A DNA stretch of 64,000 nt from Isoperla grammatica. Its lineage: Eukaryota > Arthropoda > Insecta > Plecoptera > Perlodidae. The DNA is taken from the NCBI GenBank assembly GCA_945910005.1, contig OX246748.1, positions 8,843,363 to 8,907,362 of the forward strand. The letters are read 5' to 3'. Each line of letters begins with the position of its first letter. Position 1 is the first letter of the stretch. The position numbers and the translations under genes were made by a program. Of the stretch, positions 32,472-42,400 are shown piece by piece. The notes beneath the pieces were generated by a model that saw only the letters and a program-made list of their open reading frames with translations, was not told the origin of the DNA and made no database searches.

Positions 32472-32802
32472 AACACCCAGGCTATGATTGATTGATTAAT
32501 GGGGCTTAACGTCTCATATTTTTGCAACAATGGCTAATCGAGACGATGAGCGGGTGATAATGAAGATGAGAAAGATGACGATGAAGAATAAAGCCACATC
32601 CGAATCAGATCCATTGGTCGTTGCGTGGGTCGTCATACGGGAGTCCAGCAAGGGAGGGCAGGGCCAAGTAGGAGGAGAAATATTAAATGGGTCAATGGGG
32701 GGGGGGGGGGAGGGACAGGGACTCCTTTCGTCGCCTCTTACGACTAGCAGAGTCACTCTGGGCCTATTCTTCTCCGGGCCCAGACGGGCAACACCCAGGC
32801 TA
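32472..32802 (-). mobile_element. SINE family B with perfect 13-bp TSD (reference copy)
   Basis: The element is 32485-32789 (305 bp). AACACCCAGGCTA occurs at 32472-32484 and 32790-32802. It carries tail, body, G tract (about 32697-32710) and head ending CCGGGCCCAGACGGG. This copy fixes both ends of family B and shows retroposition. Confidence 0.92.
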
Positions 32803-32827
32803 GTTAGTTAGCGTCGTTAGTTAGCAT

Positions 32828-32949
32828 TACGACAGGGGTTTGATTGATTGATTTATGGGGCTTAACGTCTCATGTTTATGCAACGATGGCTAATCGAGAC
32901 GATGAGCGGGTGATAATGAAGATGAGAAAGATGATAATACGACAGGGGT
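32828..32949 (-). mobile_element. 5'-truncated SINE B with perfect 12-bp TSD
   Basis: TACGACAGGGGT at 32828-32839 and 32938-32949 flanks a 98-bp tail-proximal B fragment. It is a textbook 5'-truncated insertion. Confidence 0.9.
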
Positions 32950-33040
32950 GATTGGAGGAAACAGACATCGACGAAAAAGACAAGAGAAACGACAGGGGTG
33001 ATTGGAGGAAACAGACATCGACGAAAAAGACAAGAGAAAG
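32941..33040. repeat. 50-bp direct duplication
   Basis: GACAGGGGTGATTGGAGGAA through AAGACAAGAGAAA is present at 32941 and 32991. Confidence 0.9.
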
Positions 33041-33265
33041 TATTCGCTTATACTATTATATCAAAATTCATGTTGGTGTGTCAAATAAATACAACGAATA
33101 CTACGTTAGTTTACGACAAAGAAAAGAGCTCAAAAACCAAACTTTTCTTTACACGCGCATCACAATCTCCACAGGTACAGGTGCAGACATAATAGTGTAA
33201 AACAGATTTATTTATGGCCTAACGAGATATAAGCCAGCTATCACATAGTGTCGGGGAAGCAAAGA

Positions 33266-33370
33266 TCATGATGATTGATTGATATTTGGGCTTATCGTCT
33301 CGAATTTTTTAAACTTGGCTAGTCGAGACGATGAGTGGGTGAAATAAGAAGATGCAATGCGAAGACATAG
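33266..33370 (-). mobile_element. SINE tail fragment
   Basis: TTGATTGATATTTGGGCTTA, ACTTGGCTAGTCGAGACGAT and GTGAAATAAGAAGATG. Confidence 0.6.
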
Positions 33371-34020
33371 CCACATACAAACCGCGCAGGCTTAATTAAA
33401 TGCGCAGGTGGACACTCTTTGCGCAGTTGCAAAAGTCATTTACGCAGCTGCAATTTGTGATTTGCGCAGTTAAGAATTCGTCTTTAAAAGAACTGATAGA
33501 ATAAAAAATATACTTTATTTTTATTTTTTAATCTTATAGGGTTTATACTAAATCTACAAGTATATTCTTATAACTTTGTATGTTTTCTGAGGAGGTAAAC
33601 GCTTGTTGAGTCGTGGTAGTAAATATAATATAATGTATCGAAGACCATCCAAGCCATTTAAACACGTTCTTGAAAAAAGGTATTAAAAAAAAAAAAAAAA
33701 AAACTGTGGGGCTAACCTGGGGGGCGCGGCCCCCCAGACCCCCCGGCGCATTGCCTCTTAAGACTTGTTTCTGCAGTTCCACTTTTTCCTAAAATAAGGC
33801 ACCGAGACATAGCTTCTGCAGACAATAGCTACACTTTACACACGATAGGTTAACTTGTGAAGGGCGGTCCTATACTGCCGCTCATTAGTTGGAATTATAT
33901 TTTAACAGTCAACGACAAGATCATGTGATGTAGGTTCCTTATCAACTCACGATAGGCAGAGATACGGTCTACACATTATATACATTTGTATTATTTTGTG
34001 TTTAACGCGGTACTCGACAA
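33371..34020. other. GCGCAG-rich patch and GC-rich hairpin; no gene
   Basis: 33388-33470 holds repeated GCGCAG/TACGCAG motifs (CCGCGCAGGC, ATGCGCAGGTGG, TTGCGCAGTTGC), of the kind found subterminally in some DNA transposons. A poly-A run (about 33687-33703) is followed by GGGGGGCGCGGCCCCCC-type hairpin sequence at 33719-33745. No transposase is visible. Confidence 0.35.
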
Positions 34021-34024
34021 CTAT

Positions 34025-34180
34025 TGGATTGATTGATATTTGGGCTTAACGGTTCATATTTGAGCAGCTTGGCTAATCGGGACGATGAGTGGGTGAAGAA
34101 ACTACAGAAGTTTATTGATATCTGGGATTAACGTCTCATATTTTACCAACGTGGCTAATCGAGACAATGAGTGGAAGTAT
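34025..34180 (-). mobile_element. Two SINE tail fragments
   Basis: TTGATTGATATTTGGGCTTA at 34026 and GGGATTAACGTCTCATATTT at 34125, each followed by a short AATCGRGAC segment. Confidence 0.6.
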
Positions 34181-34725
34181 TATGAGGACTAATATCCAAG
34201 GTTGTTGATTGACGAGTGGGTATGGGGGAGGAAACGGGGGAGGAAACGGGAGTGGAGAGGAAAGATCAAAGGGTGGAAAACGATAACAGCGATAGCAGCA
34301 ATAACGTAAAAGGTTGTGTTGAGGAAACGAAAGATCATTTTGTTCGCCTTTTACAAAAGGGATTCGGTGCTACACTACATTGGGCCTGGAGGTATACCAG
34401 AAACGGGAATTTGCATACTTCCTTTACAAAAAAAGAAAGCTCCAAAAGTCCAACTCACTCTGACAAACCGCGTTTGTCTTCCAAACCAAAGTAAGTTTTC
34501 TTCTCAATGATAACGAGAAAAGATATACATAAGACGAATATCAAAAGTATCGTTGCAAAAATGTTATAGAGTAGATTTTTATAATGTTGTGACTATTATT
34601 ACATATTACAGTTATTGTATTCGGCAGCTTGGTTATGAGATGACCGAGCGCCACGAGGAAGGATCGCCACTGGTGAAGATTGAGACGAGCCTGTCACTTG
34701 ATTGATAGATAGATAGATATCTGGG
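34181..34725. other. Unassigned open frame and spacer
   Basis: A 92-codon + frame at 34216-34494 starts with repeated Gly-Glu-Glu-Thr codons and has no recognisable domain. The rest is AT-rich. Confidence 0.3.
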
Positions 34726-35035
34726 ATTGATTGATATTCGGGCTTAACGTCTCATATTTTTGCAACGAGGCTAATCGAGACAATGAGTGGGTGATATATG
34801 AAGATGAACTAGTGGGGTGTTTGGAGGAAAGGGTCAAGTAGGAGAGCGGGGAAGAAAAGGGAAGGGGAGGAAACGGGAGTGGGGAGGATGTGGACTGCAT
34901 TTCGTCTGACTTCTCCTCCTCGACCTGTCCGGCTAGGGTGGTCCTACCAGAAGCATACACTTCCGCCGGCATTGCTCTCGGGATCACCAAAGCACGCAAA
35001 CCTGCCCACCACGATAAGGTAGCAGTCCGGGCAGG
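34726..35035 (-). mobile_element. SINE family A, full length
   Basis: Tail preceded by (GATA)n, middle, CGACCTGTCCGGCTAGGGTG and a head ending GTCCGGGCAGG (one small deletion). A B-type tail begins immediately after (35037-35085). Confidence 0.85.
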
Positions 35036-35085
35036 ATTGATTGATTGATTAATGGGGCTAGCAACTTGGCTAATCGAGACGATGA

Positions 35086-35415
35086 GACGCTTTTAAATGC
35101 TTTGCTGCACTTCTGGTGTCAACAAAAGCAGAACAGGGATTTACTTTTAACCCCAACTTACAAGGGGTTGAAGGTAAAATTGGTAATAACGGTCTTGTAT
35201 TTGTTGCCGTTTGTGGAACCCTCATACGAGGCATAAATTTTGCAGGCGTATTTAGCCAATTATTTGGTATTATTCAAGATCCATTCTCAGCCACCTGGAA
35301 AATTAAAATAATTGATATTCATTTGCGATGCCATGAGTTGGTGCACGGGACACAAGCTATTGAAAATTGTAACGCTAATAACATTGTAGCCCTTCCAGCT
35401 CCCCAACCCTTATAA
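35086..35415 (+). CDS. Orphan 3'-terminal coding segment, unknown protein
   Basis: The frame is open from the end of a SINE B tail to TAA at 35413-35415, about 109 codons, with no clear initiation codon. Peptide features include a hydrophobic mid-part (GLVFVAVCGTLIRGINFAGV) and a Cys/His-containing segment (DIHLRCHELVHG). AATAAA overlaps the stop, as at a gene 3' end. The family is not recognised. The segment appears cut off on its 5' side by the SINE. It may be a remnant of a host, viral or DNA-transposon gene. Confidence 0.35.
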   Translation, partial: DAFKCFAALLVSTKAEQGFTFNPNLQGVEGKIGNNGLVFVAVCGTLIRGINFAGVFSQLFGIIQDPFSATWKIKIIDIHLRCHELVHGTQAIENCNANNIVALPAPQPL

Positions 35416-35559
35416 TAAAAATACATAAAATTTCCAGTGAAAATGTGTAAATTTACTTGTTAAATATACTTTTTGCTAAATTATAAGTAAAGTACACTAG
35501 TAACACTCCACAGGCAACATAAAATAGGCCTAGAGGTTGATATTAGACTGTCCAACACG

Positions 35560-35790
35560 ACATTCACGCCTAGAACCACGCCCCCTTGGCTATTAGGCCT
35601 AGGCCTACCTTGAGCAACCACGGCCTAGTCTACTACCTGGGCATTGTTGGGATAGTGTTCACTAACAATTATACTAGGGCCTAGGCCTAGTGGGTCCAAC
35701 ATCAAGGTCTACATCACTTTCAATTACTTCATCTAGGCCTAGGCCTACCTGTTCTATTTCTTATATAGGCCTACGTCTTCCGTCACAATC
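35560..35790. repeat. AGGCCTAGGCCT palindrome-rich stretch
   Basis: Repeated CCTAGGCCTAGGCC and AGGCCTACC motifs occur at about 35599, 35680, 35736 and 35765; self-complementary sequence with no gene. Confidence 0.7.
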
Positions 35791-35974
35791 TCATGATCTG
35801 TCACATCATCATACAACTCGCCTAGCAAAGATTCGGCATCGTCACTCTCTTCTACATCACTATTGATGTCTAACACATACTCCCGTATCATGGCATCTCA
35901 TAATTCACTTATTTTCTGCGATGACGTTTAATTATGAGTATGACGTTCCATTATGTAATCGTGCAGTAGTTGAT

Positions 35975-36395
35975 CTGCAGTACGTACAACACTTGCAGTG
36001 AGTAGTCGGCACAACAGACAAGGCAACATTCGGGTCTTTAGTTAGCCGCTTCTGTATTAGGCTGCCGATAATCTGCAGTACCTACAACACTTTCAGTGAG
36101 TAGTCGGCACAACAGACAAGGCAACATTTGGGTCTTTAGTTAGCCGCTTCTGTATTAGGCTGCTGATAATCTGCAGTTCCCGTAACACTTTGGCTATATA
36201 TTGATAATAATTGTAGTTGTTAAAAAAATGGCTAACTGAGCCAGTTAATATACATACATACATACTTGCAGTAAGTAGTCAACACAACAGACAAGGCAAC
36301 ATTTGGGTATTTAGTTAGTGGCTTCCGTATTAGGCTGCTGATAATCTGGTATTTAGTTAGCCACTTCTGTATTAGGCTGTTTATAACCTGCAGTA
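35975..36395. repeat. 98-bp tandem repeat, about four units
   Basis: CTGCAGTACGTACAAC, GTGAGTAGTCGGCACAACAG and TTAGTTAGCCGCTTCTG start at 35975, 36073 and 36171 (98-bp period). The third unit is interrupted by an AT-rich insert (36185-36265), and a partial fourth unit follows. Confidence 0.9.
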
Positions 36396-36464
36396 CGTTC
36401 TAACACCATCACACTGTGGGATGAGTAGAAGCCGATTTTACTTTGAAAAAACTTGTATTATTAC

Positions 36465-36600
36465 CTTATGTGGTATTTTAACGACGTACTCGCAAACTTG
36501 GTAATATGACGACGGGCTGGGGTGAAGGGGGAGGGGTGATCGGAGGAGTGGGACAAGTAGAACGCAACGTTGGGGACTTGGACTGCCTCTTTCGTCGCCA
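36465..36600 (-). mobile_element. SINE family C tail and body fragment
   Basis: TTTAACGACGTACTCGCAAAC and AATATGACGACGGG, then GGGGTGATCGGAGGAG, leading into the amplified SINE-A head block. Confidence 0.55.
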
Positions 36601-36840
36601 TATAGGGTGGCCCTAACAGAAGCATACGCTTTCGTCGCCATATAGGGTGGCCCTAACAGAAGCATACGCTTTCGCCGGCATACAGGGTGGCCCTAACAGA
36701 AGCATACGCTTTCGCCGGCATACAGGGTGGCCCTAACAGAAGCATACGCTTTCGCCGGGATATAGGGTGGCCCTAACAGAAGCATACGCTTTCGCCGGCA
36801 TATAGTGTGGCCCTAACAGAAGCATACGCTTTCGCCGGCA
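36601..36840. repeat. 40-bp tandem repeat, six units, from the SINE A head
   Basis: Exact 40-bp period (starts 36601, 36641, 36681, 36721, 36761, 36801). Each unit is TATAGGGTGGCCCTAACAGA plus AGCATACGCTTTCGCCGGCA or a variant. This is the family-A head block containing the GAAGCATACGCTTT hairpin. The remaining head (TAGCTCCCGGAAT) follows the last unit. Confidence 0.95.
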
Positions 36841-36845
36841 TAGCT

Positions 36846-37700
36846 CCCGGAATGGATGACCAAAGAAAGTTAACTTAAAGAACGTGAAGTTAAGGCCGGT
36901 CTGGCCTAAGCCGTAAACCCATTGTAGTCTGGGAAAGATATTTAGATGAGCTCAGATATAAGATCTCCTCTTAAATGATCAGGTTTCGCGCTAGGAACTC
37001 TTACATAGAGTATAGCTTGGAAGATTGTGTCAACAACAATGCAAGAACCTAACTGTCCCCTACTGGGCAGGTGGAAGGTTTGACTAAAGGGAACAAGATT
37101 GAGAACTTGAATTAGTAAGCAAAAAGGGAGCCCTCATTTTGTCCCTCATTTTGTCCCTCATTTCGTAGCCTCTTACCAATCTTTGCTCTTACGATTGACA
37201 GTCACCCTGTACTGGGTGGAGACGGGAGCTATTTTTATACAGCTATTTAGAACCTATTTCCAATACCTTTTCAATATCCCAACATAATTCGACAAGATCG
37301 AAACTTGCTTTCAACCGGCCAAACGGGGGAATACCCACAAGTAAGACCTATACTTCTAAAGTCGTTGATTCAGTGATAAAATCCTGCATGGAGGTTCATT
37401 TTAGAGGGTTGATGATGTTGATGATGTCATAAAATCATAAAATAAGTCGGATGTCACGGCCACGATACAAGAAATACAATGCTAGAGCACAAGAGACAAA
37501 TTCACGAGGTTTCGTGTTATAGTTTACCCACTGAAGTGCTAAATGTAATTTCTGCAGATATTGACATGAGAATGTTGAGATTCAGCGTGTATTATTATTA
37601 TTATTATCAAGCATATAGCATAGTCATATTATAGCACCGGCAGCATAGTATCAATCGCACATCGCATTCACGGATCGAAATCAATTCATTGATTGATTGA
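36846..37700. other. No gene; one B/C head fragment
   Basis: A head-like fragment with CCTCATTTTGTCCC repeats lies at 37125-37225. (ATT)n is found near 37590. No coding region is recognised. Confidence 0.4.
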
Positions 37701-37890
37701 TTAAGATTGGTTGATATTTGGGATTAAAGTATCATATTTTTGCAACGCGGCTTATCGAGACCACGAGCTTGTGAGGGCTAGGGGCGGGGGGGGGGGGGAG
37801 GGGGGGCGTATGTTAGACCTAGCTTGGATATTCGGGAAAGTCCTCGATTCTTCGCTTCTTACGACTGGCGGAGTCCTTCTGGGCCAACAA
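37700..37890 (-). mobile_element. SINE A tail with poly-G and B/C head remnant
   Basis: TTGATATTTGGGATTAAAGT at 37711, a G tract at about 37787-37797 and TCTTACGACTGGCGGAGTCC at 37856. Confidence 0.6.
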
Positions 37891-38069
37891 CCATCCCTAT
37901 TTCTACTGACTATTCAAATGAGTTAAGGGGGGAAAGAGGAGTGTGTGACACACCAAACAGAATTCACAACAATATTCCAATTGAATATTATTATTATCTT
38001 TATTTATCACATCACCAGATGGCAGGTACATTATTAGTCTACAGCACCAAAGGTGATCCTCACCTCTTA

Positions 38070-38172
38070 GGTGCTGCAACCACACATTACAAAATATGAC
38101 ATTACAAAGATTTTACACATTACAAAGATAATTACATTTTAAAAAGATTTTACACATCACAAAGATTATTAT
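38070..38172. repeat. ACATTACAAAGATTTT short tandem repeat
   Basis: Four to five imperfect units of about 25-27 bp. Confidence 0.75.
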
Positions 38173-38359
38173 ATTACACATAAATCAAATATATCAAATA
38201 TTATTATTACTTCTGTTGTCGTTGTTGTTGATGTTGATGATGAACGACGAACTCGAGAGGGTCGTATGACGGACAAGTAGAAGGAAGAAGGTACGAAAAG
38301 ACAAGTTGGTATAAATGGGGGGAAAAGGAAATAGGAGCCAAGGGAAAAGGTAAGATAAG

Positions 38360-38600
38360 GGAAAAGATAGATAGATATATTATTTGGTCTTAACGTCTCA
38401 TATTTATAGAACGTGCCCCTTAATACGAGGATTGATTGATAGATATTTGGGTTGTACGTTCTATAGTTTGCAACTTGGCTAATCGAGACGATGAGTGGGA
38501 GAAATATGACGATAAAATCGGTGGTATATTGGGTTGATTGATTGATATTTGGGCTTAACAATCTATCAATCCAAATCGGGAAGGGGCAAGTAGAAGGGCG
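38360..38600 (-). mobile_element. Three SINE tail fragments
   Basis: Tail cores at 38386 (TCTTAACGTCTCATATTT), 38440 (TTGATAGATATTTGGG) and 38535 (TTGATTGATATTTGGGCTTA). The last is followed by a short fold-back (AATCTATCAATCCAAAT). Confidence 0.6.
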
Positions 38601-39380
38601 GGTGGCGAAGGGAAATGGGAGGAAAACGGATTCAGTTTCAAAGTGTACTATTGATCGCATTCGTGGCAGGATCGATTGATACTTGGGCTTAATGTCTCAT
38701 AGTCTAGCAGCTTGTAAGATTCGGGGAAAATCCGTGATACGGATCACTCTTATCAAAATTAAACATCCCCGCGCCCCAGAAGGGGCAACAGCATTCAAAG
38801 AACAATTCATACGAGCATAAATTACTATTATTACCAGAACTTGAGTCATGATAGTAATAGAATCTCGATAGTATGCCCTATATAGGTTCGTATACACTTC
38901 CGTTGCCCCAAGACGTATATTTACCATACTTGACGTTTAGCGTACATAAATAACTATAACTCACAACAACGAATTATTAAACGCAGACACACTTTTCCGT
39001 GATGCGAGATCCGTCACGATTATGTTCAATTTTCCACGCCCAGATTACAAGGTAAAAATAAAGATACGTTAAAACGTTTTAACAAAAAAAATATATGTAT
39101 ATTACATTGGAGAGAGAAAGTCTCAGCGGTATATTTACTCATTTCCAGTCCATTGATTATTTCCAACTATGGTGATATACCTGAATGTGTAATACAATAA
39201 TGTGCACTTGATCTAACCTTGATTCTGGTAGGTGTTGGAAAGTTCTGGAGGGGATATCGTTATTTCTTTTTTTTTTGTGTTGAGTTATTTTAAAACAGTT
39301 TCTATGGTTTGACAAAGGTCTAATGACGATTACGAATGATAGGAAAAAGTGACAGAGTCCTTGAATTATTTCATTACTGA
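38601..39380. other. 5' flank of the cuticle gene
   Basis: AT-rich. One tail fragment lies at 38672-38705. Regulatory sites other than the core promoter cannot be assigned. Confidence 0.35.
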
Positions 39381-39385
39381 TTTTG

Positions 39386-39420
39386 TATATAAACCTTAGA
39401 TCTGGAGTAGATAAGTCAGT
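39386..39420 (+). promoter_or_regulatory. Core promoter: TATA box and TCAGT initiator
   Basis: TATATAAA at 39386-39393 and the arthropod initiator TCAGT at 39416-39420. If the A at 39418 is +1, the TATA box begins at -32, the expected spacing. The start codon follows 44 bases downstream at 39462. Both elements in register on the correct strand support the gene model. Confidence 0.8.
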
Positions 39421-39461
39421 TCAATTTGTTGATACATAGTGAACAGTAGCTTACACAGCAA

Positions 39462-39476
39462 TGGCATTCATTAAGG
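39462..39476 (+). CDS. Cuticle gene coding exon 1
   Basis: ATGGCATTCATTAAG (MAFIK) followed by donor GTAAGA. A five-codon first exon that splits the signal peptide is characteristic of arthropod cuticle protein genes. Confidence 0.85.
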
Positions 39477-42400
39477 TAAGACACACAGGCACACCATTTG
39501 ATATTTGGTCACCAGTTACATCATTTTGCGCCACCGTGATGGTGTTTTGTGACCACGTGTAGTGACCACGAGATAAGTACCCAATCAGTGATTTGTACCT
39601 AATTTTATAGTACCTTATTTTAAAATAATTTAATTTGTTTGATTTTGATATAATATTTCAAAGTCGTTTGAACAACCATGTTCGGACAAGACATTTTAAA
39701 AGTTAATCACATAGTTGCGTGGAATGATAGACGTTCTTCATACGACGTAGCTTGAAAACACTCCTGATTGATATTTGGGCTTAACGTCTTATATTTTTGC
39801 ATTGATTATTTGGGCTTAACGTCTCATATTTTTGCAACGAGGCTTATCGGACAATGAGTGGGTGATATATGAAGATGAAATATGGGGCTGTTTGCAGGAA
39901 AAGGGCAAGTAGGAGGGAGCGTGAGGAAAGGGGAAAGGGGAGGAAAGGGGTGTGTACTGCACTTCGTCTGACTTCTCCTCCTCGACCTGTCCGGCTAGGG
40001 TGGCCCTACCAGAAGCATACGCTTCCGCCGGCATAGCTCACGGGATCAACAAAGCACGCAAACCTGCCCACCACGATAAGTTAGCAGTCCCTGGGCAGGG
40101 ATATTTGTCCACAAGCTACACATTTTGCGCCACCGAGATGGTGTTTTGCATGCTATAATTAATTGACCACGAGATTAGAACCTAATCAGTGATTTGTACC
40201 TAATTGTATATTACTTAATTTTATATTCATTAAATTTGTTTGATTTTGATATAATATTTCAAACGTTTTTGATGTATTTTAAGTCGTTTGAACACCATGT
40301 TCGGACAAGACATTTTAAAAGTTAATCACATAGTTGCGTGGAATGATAGACGTTCTTCATACGACGTAGCTTGAAAACACTCGTGATTGATATTTGGGCT
40401 TAACGTCTTCTATTTTTGCAACTCGGCTTATCAAGACGATGAGTTGGTGATTATGAAGATGAAATTGCGGGCATTTGGAGAGATTACAACTAAATCCTAG
40501 AGAAGAAATAGTTTAGAAAACATGTACACATTGTTGTTCTTATAGGTTATATAGGGTAAATAAAGGTATTTTTTATATAGTATATTTTATTTATATACAT
40601 TTAGGTAAGACCACTAAGATCGCAAAGATTTTATAATAATCAATTACCGATTTTACCGGTAAAGGGCCTCACAACGAAAGGGTAACCTCGCAACGAACTG
40701 TGGAAATAAAAACCATCACAAGAAGCCGTCATAAACCGGGGGGGAAAACATAATTTGGAGTTATTTTGGGGTAGTTCACAACCTTAAGGTGTTATAACGT
40801 TACCATCTAGTCGCCTGACACGACAGGCACAGGTCCAATCATAAACATGTTCTTTATTACTATGAATAATTATTAATTTGTTTGTTAGAATGTACTTATT
40901 ACTTGGATATACTTATTTGTAATTAGGATGTACTTGACAGGCTAGAGCAACGCTCACACCAACCACGTGAATCAAAACCATCACAAGAAGCCGTCACAAA
41001 CCGGGGTAAAGAACATAATTTGGTGTTATTTTGGGGTAGTTCACAACCTTAAGGTGTTATTACGTTAACATCTAGTCGCCTGACACGACAGGCACAGGTC
41101 CAATCACAAAGATTTTCTTTATTTTTATGATTGTTTATTATATTAGTTGTTAGCATGTATTTATTTCTTGGATATACTAATTTGTAATTAGGATGTACTT
41201 GACAGGCTAGAGCAAAGGTCACATCGAACTGGGCGAATCAAAACCATCACAAGAAACCGTCATAAACCGGGAGAAAAACATAATTTGGTGTTATTTTGGT
41301 GTAGTTTACAACCTTAATGTGTTATTACGTTGACAATCTAGTCGCCTGACACGAAAGGCATTTTTGGATATTTTTGGAACTCGAAGATGAAAAATAAAGA
41401 TAAAGATGTTTGGATTGATTGGTTAATGGGGCTTAACGTATCATGATGTTAACGTCCCAAAGATGTATGGAGGGAAAGGGCAAGTACGAGAGTTGGGAGA
41501 AAGTAGATTGATTGATATTTGGGTTTAAATTTTTGCAACATGGCTATACGTACTCGACGTGTGGGTTACATGATGACATCCGAATCAGATCCATTCATCA
41601 TATGTCACCAGGGGAAACACCCACCAGTGAGGGGAAAAGGGACAGGGTCTCCTTTCGTCGTCGCCTCTTACGACTAGCATAGTCACCCTGGGCCTATTCA
41701 ACGGCGAGACTAGACGGGCGCAACAAATCAGAAAAATGATGTGTGTACAAACATTTAGGAAAGAGTTAATTGGTTTAAGATTGATTGATATTTGGGCTTA
41801 ACGTCTCATATTTTTTAAACTTAGCTAATCAAGACAATGAGTGAGAAATATGAAGATGAAATAGGGGGCTGACTGGAGGAAAGGGGCAAGCAGGATGGCG
41901 GGGTGGAAAAGGGAAGGCAAAAGGGAGGGGGGAAGACGTGGACTGCATTTCGTCTGACTTAACGATAAACTGGAGCAATAAATGTTTTCGACACTAGTTC
42001 GGTGTCAACTACATATTCAACTGGGATAGAGTTGTGGTCAATGACTACTACATGCAGTTCCAACGCACGAAGTGACTCTGATTTCTTTCCAGTCTCTGTT
42101 GGTCGCGGTCGCCGCGGCGACTCTGTGTGACGCGGGAGTCATCGGCAACTACGGTGCCTACTCTGGACTCGGTTATGCCGCGCCTACCTACGGTTACGCC
42201 GCACCTTCTTACGGTTACGCCGCGCCTGCACTCAGCTACGGCGCCCCAGCAGTCAGCTACGCCTACCCCGGATACGGTTACGCCGGAGTCGGGGGCTACG
42301 GCCACGGATACGCTGCGGTCGTACCGCAAGACACCTACGTGAGTATTAGATTAGATTATATTATTATTGTGTGACGTCGCAAGGACAGAAACGACGTAAA

